Below, in pieces: positions 15,615 through 23,690 of a stretch of 33,324 bases of DNA. The stretch is from Myxococcaceae bacterium. Lineage in GTDB: Bacteria > Myxococcota > Myxococcia > Myxococcales > Myxococcaceae. A program made the translations under genes and the position numbers. The notes under the pieces were generated by a model that saw only the letters and a list, made by a program, of their open reading frames with translations, was not told where the DNA came from and ran no database searches. The stretch spans positions 1 to 33,324 of the forward strand of contig JAEUJP010000699.1 in assembly GCA_016793725.1 (NCBI GenBank), given 5' to 3'. Each line of letters begins with the position of its first letter. Position 1 is the stretch's first letter.

Positions 15615-16081
15615 TCGCACTCCCGCTCGACGGGCCACTCGAGCGCGTCGTCGGGGTCGTTCAGCGCCGCCGCCAGCACCTTCGCGAACCGGTTGCCCGG
15701 CTCGGGCTCGAGCTTCGCGCCCCTCTTCCACTTCACGAACGCCTCGAGCGCCGACACCCCCTTCGGGCAGTCGGCGTCGAGCCCGGTCAGCGTCGGCAGC
15801 TGCTGCTCGATGCCGTAACACCTGCTCGCCCTTCGTGAAGAAGCCGGGCGCCTTCACGCGGCCCTTCTTGACCGCCAGCGCGAGGCACTCGTCGGTCGAG
15901 CCCGCCACGAACTTGAGCGGCGGCGGCTTCGCCGGATTCGTGCCGAGCAGCGCTCGCAAGGGCCGCGCGCGCGTGCCGGCCACCGTCAGCGGGTCGGGCG
16001 CCCGCATCGCGTCGCGAATTCCAGAATCAGGTCGGCCTCGATCGCCTTCTCGCCCAGCGACAGCCGACCTTGCAACGCCAT
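15615..16081 (-). pseudogene. Gene remnant broken by at least two frameshifts
   Basis: Three minus-strand frames read on from each other. Frame 1 starts at ATG 16081 (MALQGRLSLGEKAIEADLIL...FATR). Near 16005-16020 it must shift to a second frame (AMRAPDPLTVAGTRARPLRALLG ... VAGSTDECLALAVKKG ... GFFTKGEQV). Near 15815-15830 it shifts to a third (CYGIEQQLPTLTGLDADCPKG, VSALEAFVKWKRG, FAKVLAAALNDPDDALEWPVERECD). The third frame has no stop before entering tatD antisense, so the true end is lost. The pieces read as one helical protein with several Cys. I do not recognise the family. It may be a decaying gene or a stretch of poor sequence. Confidence 0.5.
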
Positions 16082-16108
16082 GTAGGCAAAGGTAGACGAC
16101 CGGTTCTC

Positions 16109-17533
16109 ATGCGTTCCCTCGTCATTGCCTCCGTGCTCGCCGTCGCTGCCTCCTCTTGTGCCCCCGACACCGACGCGTTCGTCGAGGCGGGTGAGGCCGA
16201 CGCGCTCGACACCGAGCAGGGCCGCATCGCGAGCGACCGGGCCGACCGCGCGTGCCAGGTGGTGTTGCGCAAGGCCGAGCGGCTGAAGGGCCCGACGGGC
16301 GGCTTCGAGACGACGTGCAACGCGGGCGGCGTGTGCTGGTTCGTGTGGCAGGCGACCATCGACGTGGCGGCGAGCGCGGTGCACACGGGCACGGGCACGA
16401 CGGCGTGGGTGCAGTGGAAGTCGACCGACGCCACGACCTGGTCGCGCAAGCAGGCCGCGAAGGTGAGCGGCGGGCCGGCCGGCTTTCAGCGGTACCAGGT
16501 GCGCATCGACAGCAAGACGGTCGGCCCCGGCATGAGCGCGACGTCGCTGCAGCGCGCGAAGCTCGAGCTGCTCCCCTACTTCCGCCTGGCCGACGGCTCG
16601 CGCCTGTTCGATCACAACCGCGTCACGGGCGACCTCGACACGTACGCGCTGGTCGCGAACAACCAGTGGGCTGTTCTCGAAGACCCGAACGTGTGCCGCC
16701 CGGCGGGCTCGTCGCGCGCCGTCATCGAGTTCAAGAGCGACTGGTCTGAAGAGCAGCACGGCCCGCTGCTCGCCGGCGGCCTCGGCGTCATCGAGTACGA
16801 CGCCTCGCGCCTCACCACCTGCCGCGGCTCGAGCGGCGGCCGCGCCACGTGGGACATCACGGCCCGCGTGCGCTTTCAGCCCAGCGGCCAGCTCGTCGAG
16901 CAGAGCGTGCGCACGTTCGACTCGTTGCCCAGCGGGTTCCCCGATCTGAGCCAGGTGCGCAAGCTGCCCTTCACCTTCACCGTGCCGCTCGGCACGCAGT
17001 GGGTCGAGGCGTGGTTCGTCAACACGGGGCTCTCGTGCCAGCCCGCGTACGACTCGAACCAGAGCCAGAACTACCGCTTCGACGTCGAGCCGGTCACGCC
17101 GGCGCCGGTCGGCTGGTTCGGCAACGAGGGCTCGAGCACCTCGCGCTCGTGCACTGCGGTCGCCGGCATTCCCGAGCCGATTCTGCTCGACGGCTACATT
17201 CGTGAGCGCGCCTGCAGCTTCGTCGAGCTCGACGTCTGGGCCCGAGGCACGACCGACACGGCGAAGGCCAGCACCCTCGCCGCCCGCGTCGAAGCGACCC
17301 TCGACGGCGCCGCGCTGCCCGCGCAGTGGCTCTCGTTCAAGGGCCGGGTCGGCAACGACGCCCGCTTCCGCTACGAGCTGCCGCGCGACACGCTCTGGTA
17401 CGGCGCGAAGTGGTCGACCTTGAGCTACACGCTCTCGTTCTCGACCGACGGTGTCACGTTCGTGCGCGACGTCACCCGCACGGTTCGCCGTGACCCGACG
17501 TGGTGCAACCCGTCGTGGGGCTCCTGCAGCTGA
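16109..17533 (+). CDS. Lipoprotein with DUF6209-type domain
   Basis: A 474-residue exported lipoprotein. MRSLVIASVLAVAASSC has a lipobox-like ASSC with Cys17. The middle, from about residue 205, resembles the DUF6209 family common in myxobacteria: IEFKSDWSEEQHGPLLAGG, then GVIEYDASRLTTCRG, GRATWDITARVRF, QWVEAWFVNTGLSCQPAYDSN and NYRFDVEP. A second, similar beta-rich part follows (VGWFGNEGSSTSRSC ... WYGAKWSTLSYTLSFSTDG). I chose ATG 16109 because the frame upstream only adds residues antisense to the broken gene. It starts 27 bp from that remnant's start, divergently. Function unknown; a surface or periplasmic location is inferred from the lipobox. Confidence 0.75.
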   Translation: MRSLVIASVLAVAASSCAPDTDAFVEAGEADALDTEQGRIASDRADRACQVVLRKAERLKGPTGGFETTCNAGGVCWFVWQATIDVAASAVHTGTGTTAWVQWKSTDATTWSRKQAAKVSGGPAGFQRYQVRIDSKTVGPGMSATSLQRAKLELLPYFRLADGSRLFDHNRVTGDLDTYALVANNQWAVLEDPNVCRPAGSSRAVIEFKSDWSEEQHGPLLAGGLGVIEYDASRLTTCRGSSGGRATWDITARVRFQPSGQLVEQSVRTFDSLPSGFPDLSQVRKLPFTFTVPLGTQWVEAWFVNTGLSCQPAYDSNQSQNYRFDVEPVTPAPVGWFGNEGSSTSRSCTAVAGIPEPILLDGYIRERACSFVELDVWARGTTDTAKASTLAARVEATLDGAALPAQWLSFKGRVGNDARFRYELPRDTLWYGAKWSTLSYTLSFSTDGVTFVRDVTRTVRRDPTWCNPSWGSCS

Positions 17534-17540
17534 CGAGACG

Positions 17541-18713
17541 ATGACGCGCGCCCTGCTCACGGCCGCGGTGCTCGCGTTCGTCTTCGGCGGCTGCACGTGC
17601 GTCGATGGCATCTGCATGAGCCTCGGCACGACGCCGCAGGCGCAGTTCTTCGGGCTCGCCGGGCACCCCGTGACGGTGCCGCTGGTGAGCCCGCTCGAGT
17701 GTGGCTCGCGCACGCCGACCCGCGTCGACGTGTCGGTGTTCGACCCGGTCATCGCTCGTGTCGAGTCGACCGTCAGTGCGCCGACGGTCAGCTCCGACGG
17801 CTTTCGCGCCGAGCTCGAGTTCACGCCCCAGGTGGCGGGCACCCACCACGTGGTCGCGCGGTTCGAGCCCGAGCTCGGCCAGGTCGAGGTCGACGTGATC
17901 GTGGCGGCCGATCGCACCGATGCGGGCAGCATCGTCTCGAGCTGCGAGCGCGGCGACTTCACGCCGGGCGGCCTCGCGCTGTGCTGGCGCACCGGGGGCG
18001 TCGACGTGCTGGGCACGACGCAGGCGTTCGAGAAGCCCCACGTCGCCCGCTTCGGCAGCACGCTGTGGGTCAGCGATGGCACGACGCTCGAGCGGTGGCG
18101 CGAAGACGGCGGCGCCTTCGAGCGGGTCGAGACGTCGACGGCCCCGCCCCACACCTCGATCGTACCGGGCGCCGACGATGCGCTGCTGGTCGCGAGCGGC
18201 GCAGACGTCTTGTGGTGGGCCGACGGCGGGTGGCAACACACGGGGCTGAAGGCTCCGGCGGGCAACGCGATCTACCGGCGCGGCAATCGCATCGTGACCG
18301 TGCGAGGCGGCACGAGCAGCACGGTAAATGACGGCACGGGCTGGTGCGTCATCGAGCTCGGCGACCGCGACGGCGGCCGCTGCACCCCGGCGATCGGTGC
18401 CTTCGTCGTCGGCGCGAGCCCCGATGGCATCGCCGCGAAGATCGAGACCGGCTCGATCATCGACGCCGCGCTCTTCGACGACCGCAGCAGCACGAGCCTG
18501 CGCCTGCCCCCGGGCTTCGTCGTCGAGGCGCGCAACCCCCGCACGTGGGACAACGTGGCCCTCATCGCGCCGAACGGCGCGGGGCCCACCGACGCCGGGC
18601 CGTTCGTCGTCAAGGCGACCCCTGAGGGGCTCATTCTCGAGTTCTACGACCGTGGCCCGCTGACCGTGACCAGCACCTGCGTCACCACGGGTACCCGGCT
18701 GATTCGCCGCTGA
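17541..18713 (+). CDS. Lipoprotein of unknown function
   Basis: A 390-residue protein. MTRALLTAAVLAFVFGGC is a lipoprotein signal with lipobox FGGC (Cys18), followed by another Cys-rich bit (TCVDGIC). Residues about 45-125 look like an Ig-like beta sandwich (PVTVPLVSPLEC ... RVDVSVFDPVIARVEST ... AELEFTPQVAGTHHVVARF). The rest has repeated Trp/Gly-Asp elements (LWVSDGTTLERWRED, VLWWADGGWQHTGL) suggestive of a beta-propeller-type fold, though no firm repeat was established. It begins 7 bp after the preceding lipoprotein gene, so the two are probably one operon and may form one envelope complex. Confidence 0.7.
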   Translation: MTRALLTAAVLAFVFGGCTCVDGICMSLGTTPQAQFFGLAGHPVTVPLVSPLECGSRTPTRVDVSVFDPVIARVESTVSAPTVSSDGFRAELEFTPQVAGTHHVVARFEPELGQVEVDVIVAADRTDAGSIVSSCERGDFTPGGLALCWRTGGVDVLGTTQAFEKPHVARFGSTLWVSDGTTLERWREDGGAFERVETSTAPPHTSIVPGADDALLVASGADVLWWADGGWQHTGLKAPAGNAIYRRGNRIVTVRGGTSSTVNDGTGWCVIELGDRDGGRCTPAIGAFVVGASPDGIAAKIETGSIIDAALFDDRSSTSLRLPPGFVVEARNPRTWDNVALIAPNGAGPTDAGPFVVKATPEGLILEFYDRGPLTVTSTCVTTGTRLIRR

Positions 18714-18739
18714 AGCTTCTGGTCGCTGCGCTCCCGTTT

Positions 18740-18756
18740 CCGCGCCAGAGGCGCGG
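18740..18756. terminator. GC-rich hairpin between convergent genes
   Basis: CCGCGCC (18740-18746) pairs perfectly with GGCGCGG (18750-18756) around an AGA loop, between the stop codons of the lipoprotein gene and the convergent DUF2378 gene. TGAAGC at 18711 and GCTTCA at 18757 could extend the stem further out. No T-tract is present on either strand, so it is at best a weak bidirectional terminator. Confidence 0.3.
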
Positions 18757-19290
18757 GGCTTCAGCTCCAGCTGATGTCGAACGAGGCCGCGTGCCCGTCG
18801 TAGGTCAGCACCTTCACCTGCAGCCCGGCCGCCCCCGCATGTGAGAGCGCCGAGAACAGCACCGCGCGCAGGTAGTTCGCGTTGCCGTTGCATTCGTTCG
18901 TCCACACCTCGTAGCGGTTGCCGCCGAGCGGCTTCACCTCGGCCGTCGAGTACGTGTTCGCGTTCTGCAGGCTCGAGGTCGCCCGCTTGAGCACCCGGTG
19001 CGGCCCGAGCAGCTTCATCATCGCGAACAGCGCCTTGCCCATGATGGTGGTCTCGTAGCCCTGCACGATCAGCTCGCCGAGCCGGTAGTAGCCCTCGTCG
19101 GCAGAGAGGTTGGGCCACAGGTCGCGCACGGTCGCGGCGAGCATCTTGACCCACACCTCTTGCTGAACGTCGACCGCCTTCGAGTCGAGGTCGAGACCCA
19201 GTGACTTGAGCTCGGCCTTCAGCGAGGCAGAGACGCGCCCGCGAAGCGCCTTCCAGTACAGGCCTTCGACGGTGTGCGCGTGTACGAGCC

Positions 19291-20571
<1,281 letters not shown>

Positions 20572-20654
20572 CTCGTCCTTCAGCCTAACCTCAAGTGAAG
20601 CGCCGTGAAAAACTCTCTATAGCGCGCTGTTCTCGCCTCTGCCGCGAGATGTAG

Positions 20655-21233
20655 TCAAGCCTCGGCGTCGGGCCTCACCAGCTCGGCAACATCGTCGGCC
20701 AGCGCCTGCGCCCGCTCGGCCACCGCGCGGGGCACCTTCTTGAACGCGTTCAGCTCTTCCGCCAGCTTCTTCGCCAGCCCCGCCAGGCGCTTGAGCTGCG
20801 CCTGATCGCTCGGCGGCTCGGGCTCGGGCCTCGGGAACCGGTCGACCAGCTCTCGCTTCAGCTCGCTCACCGAACCTTCGGGGTTCCAGATCGAGTCGCG
20901 AATGTTTCGATACTCTTGCGTCGACAGCTGGCCGCGCTCTTCGGCGCCGGCGAGCACCTCGATGACCTCGAACGGCGGTGCCACCTCGGCGATGTCGTCT
21001 TGCGCCATCGCCTTGGGCTCGTGCTTGTCGAGAAAGCTGTAGCTCTTCGTCAGCTTGTCGACGGTCGCCTTCTTCAGCCGCAGCTCGCGAAAGCAGTAGC
21101 TGTCGAACGAGTCGTGGCCCCACTCTTTCCACGCGTCTTTGTGCCGCACCTCGACCAGCAGCTTGCCCATCTCGACCCACGACGACTTGAACCGCTTCGC
21201 CGCCAGCAACACGGTCTGCCTCAGTTCACTCAC
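20655..21233 (-). CDS. Unknown helical protein, possibly myxobacteria-specific
   Basis: A 192-residue protein not firmly recognised. The first half (LLAAKRFKSSWVEMGKLLVEVRHKDAWKEWGHDSFDSYCFREL followed by KKATVDKLTKSYSFL) resembles DNA-binding-like segments seen in some phage or plasmid proteins of the DUF3102 type, where a helix set follows 'length of time in the medium' style WxxxGxDSFxxY motifs; this is only a resemblance. The second half is a Lys/Glu-rich likely coiled coil. No membrane segment. It follows the GYF protein gene by 10 bp, same strand, so the pair is likely one operon, with clpX 83 bp further downstream. Confidence 0.55.
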   Translation of the reverse strand: MSELRQTVLLAAKRFKSSWVEMGKLLVEVRHKDAWKEWGHDSFDSYCFRELRLKKATVDKLTKSYSFLDKHEPKAMAQDDIAEVAPPFEVIEVLAGAEERGQLSTQEYRNIRDSIWNPEGSVSELKRELVDRFPRPEPEPPSDQAQLKRLAGLAKKLAEELNAFKKVPRAVAERAQALADDVAELVRPDAEA

Positions 21234-21243
21234 GACCGCTCGC

Positions 21244-22089
21244 CTACCCTTTTTTCGGGCCGATGTTGAAAGAAAGCCCCACCGAGGCGTTCTGCGCCTC
21301 TTTGAAGGGCCACTTCTTCAGCTCGTTCATCAGGCACTCCGACAGCGCCGAGTCGTTCTTCAGGTCGGGGTTGTCGACCCAGATCTTGCTGACCTTGCCC
21401 GACGCCACCGTGAACTCGATCGGCACCTTGATGCTCACGCCCGGCTTCGCCGCCTTCGCGAGGCAGGGGAACAGGCCGCGCTGGTGCTTCTTCACGACGT
21501 CGTTGATGCCCTCCTGGTCGACCTGGCCCATCTGCATGCCGTCGGGGTCTTCTTCACCCGGCTTCGGCTTCGGGTTGTTCGTGTGGGGCTTCGGCTTCGG
21601 CGACGGGTCGTTCTGCGCGATCGGCCGCTTCGGCTGACCCGGCGTGTTGCCCGGGTAGTCGAACACCTCTTCGCTGCCGCCCGAGCGCGCGCGCGTGACG
21701 GTCGGCGGGTCGACGGTGATGAGGTCGGCGTAGAGATCTTCGCTGCCCTTGCCGGGCGTGTGCACCGCCAGGTACTGGCCCGCTGCGATGACGCCGCCCG
21801 CGATCACCGCGATCACGACGCCGGCGATGACGAGGGTGACGTTGCGCTTCTTGGCCCGATCGCGCGACTGCGAGTCGGCCATCTTGTCGACCTTGCGCTT
21901 GACGTCGGCCTTGGCGAGGTGAACCCGAAAGGCCTCGATCTCGATGAGGCGGCGAAACTGGCCGCTGCCCATCACCTGAACCTCGCTCTTGCCGTCGAGC
22001 TCGTGCGAGTAGATCTTCTCGATGATCTGGGCCGCCGGCACGGGCCCGAGAATCAGGTCTGCACTCCGGTACAGCCACTGATCTGCCAT
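21244..22089 (-). CDS. GYF-like and AgmX/PglI C-terminal domain membrane protein
   Basis: A 281-residue single-pass membrane protein. Residues 1-55 look like the bacterial GYF_2-type domain (WLYRSADLILGPVPAAQIIEKIYSHEL). A charged region leads to one transmembrane helix (about residues 84-108, VTLVIAGVVIAVIAGGVIAA). After it comes a Pro/Lys-rich linker (PSPKPKPHTNNPKPKPGEED) spanning the periplasm, then a TonB/AgmX-like C-terminal domain (INDVVKKHQRGLFPCLAKAAK, VPIEFTVASGKVSKIWVDN, LSECLMNELKKWPF). The same architecture occurs in AgmX/GltJ of the Myxococcus gliding machinery, but this protein is much shorter, so a motility role is only a suggestion. Its ATG overlaps the divergent truA ATG (CATG). 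Confidence 0.7.
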   Translation of the reverse strand: MADQWLYRSADLILGPVPAAQIIEKIYSHELDGKSEVQVMGSGQFRRLIEIEAFRVHLAKADVKRKVDKMADSQSRDRAKKRNVTLVIAGVVIAVIAGGVIAAGQYLAVHTPGKGSEDLYADLITVDPPTVTRARSGGSEEVFDYPGNTPGQPKRPIAQNDPSPKPKPHTNNPKPKPGEEDPDGMQMGQVDQEGINDVVKKHQRGLFPCLAKAAKPGVSIKVPIEFTVASGKVSKIWVDNPDLKNDSALSECLMNELKKWPFKEAQNASVGLSFNIGPKKG

Positions 22090-22888
22090 GAAAGAGCAGC
22101 CCTCCAGGCTCGTTGCGCTCTGGTGTTGGTACCACGGAGGGGCTTTCCGCGGCTACCAGTCACAGCCGCAGGGCCCCACCGTTCAAGACACCCTCATCGC
22201 GGGGCTGAGGGCGGCCGGCCTGTCGCGCAACCCGGTGCCGTCGGGCCGCACCGACCTCGGCGTGCACGCGCGCATGCAGGTGCTCGGCATGCGCGTCGTC
22301 GAAGACGTCGCGCCCGAAGACGTCGCGGCGCGGCTCAACGCCGTGCTGCCGAAAGACGTCGGCATCGCGTGCTCGCGCGCCGCGCCCCGCAAGTTCCACC
22401 CGCAGTGGAAGGCGACGGCCAAAGAGTACCGGTACCGGCTGCTGCTCGAAGACGACGCGGCATGGGCGCCGTTCGCGTGGCGCACCGGGGTCGACCCCGA
22501 GCGCGTTCGCGAGGTGCTCTCGCTCGCCGTCGGCACACGTGACTTCTTCGCGTTTCACGACAAGTCGAGCACGCAGATGCCGCGCACCGTGCGTGAGGTC
22601 TCGCTCTCGCGCGAAGGCCCGATCGCCGACCTGCACATCGTCGGCGACGGCTTCGCGCGGTACATGGTGCGGTACCTGGTCGGAGGTGCGGTGGCCGTCG
22701 CGCGCGGGGAGCTCTCGGTCGAGCTCTACCGGCGCGCGCTCGAAGACGCCGCCCCCTTCGACGGCGTGAAGGCCCCGGCCCAGGGCCTCATCTTGTGGGA
22801 GGTGCGGTACCCCGACGCCATGAACCCCTTTCGGGGCGTCACGCCCGAGCTACCGCCCGGCCCACCGTTCTACGCGTCGGTCATCTGA
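22088..22888 (+). CDS. truA: tRNA pseudouridine synthase A
   Basis: Makes pseudouridine at positions 38-40 of the tRNA anticodon arm. The sequence has the family start (LVALWCWYHGGAFRGYQSQP, for the usual YDGxxFxGWQ), the catalytic Asp in SGRTDLGVHA, then NAVLPKDVGI, FHPQWKATAKEYRYRL (for FHARxSAxxRxYxY), and the late GDGFARYMVRYLVGGAVAVARG. 266 residues, normal length. The ATG at 22088 overlaps the start of the GYF gene on the other strand, leaving no intergenic room for separate promoters. The 3' end overlaps the convergent RHH gene by 19 bp. Confidence 0.93.
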   Translation: MKEQPSRLVALWCWYHGGAFRGYQSQPQGPTVQDTLIAGLRAAGLSRNPVPSGRTDLGVHARMQVLGMRVVEDVAPEDVAARLNAVLPKDVGIACSRAAPRKFHPQWKATAKEYRYRLLLEDDAAWAPFAWRTGVDPERVREVLSLAVGTRDFFAFHDKSSTQMPRTVREVSLSREGPIADLHIVGDGFARYMVRYLVGGAVAVARGELSVELYRRALEDAAPFDGVKAPAQGLILWEVRYPDAMNPFRGVTPELPPGPPFYASVI

Positions 22889-23046
22889 TCGTCGTACTTC
22901 TCGAGCAGATCCGAGATGGCCTCGCGCAGGTACTCGCTCTGGCGAATGCGCGTCGCCTTCGACAGCTCCTTCAGCGACTCGAGGCGATCCCGGTTCAGGC
23001 GAAACACGACGGAGGTGAGACGGGCGTTGTCGTTCATGTGCGACAT
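22870..23046 (-). CDS. Ribbon-helix-helix DNA-binding protein
   Basis: A 58-residue protein with a CopG/Arc-type fold: beta strand TSVVFRLNRDRLESL, then helices LKELSKATRI and RQSEYLREAISDLLEKY. Such proteins bind DNA as dimers and often autoregulate or serve as antitoxins. I chose ATG 23046 (MSHMNDN); ATG 23037 (MNDN) is a good alternative, and a TTG/ATG further upstream seems less likely. No toxin gene is adjacent: the neighbours are truA (convergent, 19-bp overlap) and a beta-barrel-like protein gene upstream (same strand, 48 bp). It may regulate itself or the upstream gene; target unknown. Confidence 0.75.
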   Translation of the reverse strand: MSHMNDNARLTSVVFRLNRDRLESLKELSKATRIRQSEYLREAISDLLEKYDDQMTDA

Positions 23047-23094
23047 GGTCGCACACGTCCACACAGGATCAATTTTTCGGCGAGAGAAACAGCG

Positions 23095-23658
23095 CTACTC
23101 CAGCAGAAAGCTCCGCAGCTGCACGCCCAGCATGAGCTCAGCCCGCCAGTACAGCGCGGGGCTGCCGAAGCCGATGAAGGTGCCCAAGCTCGCGAAGACG
23201 CCGGCCAGCGAGTTGAGCTCGTACTGCAGGCCGACGCCGAAGCGCGGGCCCGCCGTGAAGCCGGGGGGAAAATTGATGGCCGCGCCGAGGTCGACGAACG
23301 TCTTCCACTGGTCGCCGAAGTAGCCGCGAAACAGGCCGGCGACGTGGCCGTTCACGCCGACGCCGTAGAGGCGCTCCTGTGTGGTGGTGTCGAGCACCTC
23401 GGTGCGCGTCATGCTCATGCATGCGAGAACGATGACCTCGTTCGACCGCCACCCGACGTTGAAGCTCGCGCCGACCGAGAGCCCACCGCGCCAGTAGCCC
23501 TCGTTCTGCACGCTCGCGTCGGTGCGCATGCCGCTCAGGCCGATGATGAGGCCGATCGCGCCCCGGTGATCGAGGCGCTCTTCGGGCTGCGCGGCCGGCT
23601 CAGGAGCCGGCGCCTCAGCAGCGAGCAGCAGCGCGAGCGCGACGGGCAGCAAGATCAC
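23095..23658 (-). CDS. Small outer-membrane beta-barrel-like protein
   Basis: A 187-residue protein with a signal peptide (MILLPVALALLLAAEAPAPEP, cleavage likely after AEA). The mature part is a run of Gly/aromatic-rich alternating strands typical of small outer-membrane barrels (RGAIGLIIGLSGM, WRGGLSVGASFNVGW, RLYGVGVNGHVAGLFRGYFG, FTAGPRFGVGLQYELNSL, YWRAELMLGVQLRSFLLE), ending in a hydrophobic C-terminus with Phe-Leu-Leu-Glu rather than terminal Phe. No family recognised. It follows the large exported protein gene by 32 bp and may be co-transcribed with it. Confidence 0.65.
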   Translation of the reverse strand: MILLPVALALLLAAEAPAPEPAAQPEERLDHRGAIGLIIGLSGMRTDASVQNEGYWRGGLSVGASFNVGWRSNEVIVLACMSMTRTEVLDTTTQERLYGVGVNGHVAGLFRGYFGDQWKTFVDLGAAINFPPGFTAGPRFGVGLQYELNSLAGVFASLGTFIGFGSPALYWRAELMLGVQLRSFLLE

Positions 23659-23690
23659 CGCCCGTCAGTACCCGAAAGCCGGGCGCCGCT

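Noticed and set aside
15986..18265. Very long minus-strand open frame (759 codons) opposite the lipoprotein genes
   Set aside because: High-GC antisense shadow; Arg/Ala-rich with no recognisable domain. Only its last ~30 codons (after ATG 16081) are kept as part of the broken gene.
17472..19154. 560-codon minus-strand open frame
   Set aside because: Antisense to the second lipoprotein and out of frame with the DUF2378 gene; composition is Arg/Ala-rich and shadow-like.
20572..20654. Sigma-70 promoter for clpX using TTGACT near 20658 and TATAGA near 20617
   Set aside because: The spacing between the two hexamers is about 31 bp, far too long for one promoter.
22870..23064. Toxin-antitoxin module for the ribbon-helix-helix gene
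   Set aside because: No small toxin-like ORF is adjacent; neighbours are truA and a beta-barrel-like protein.
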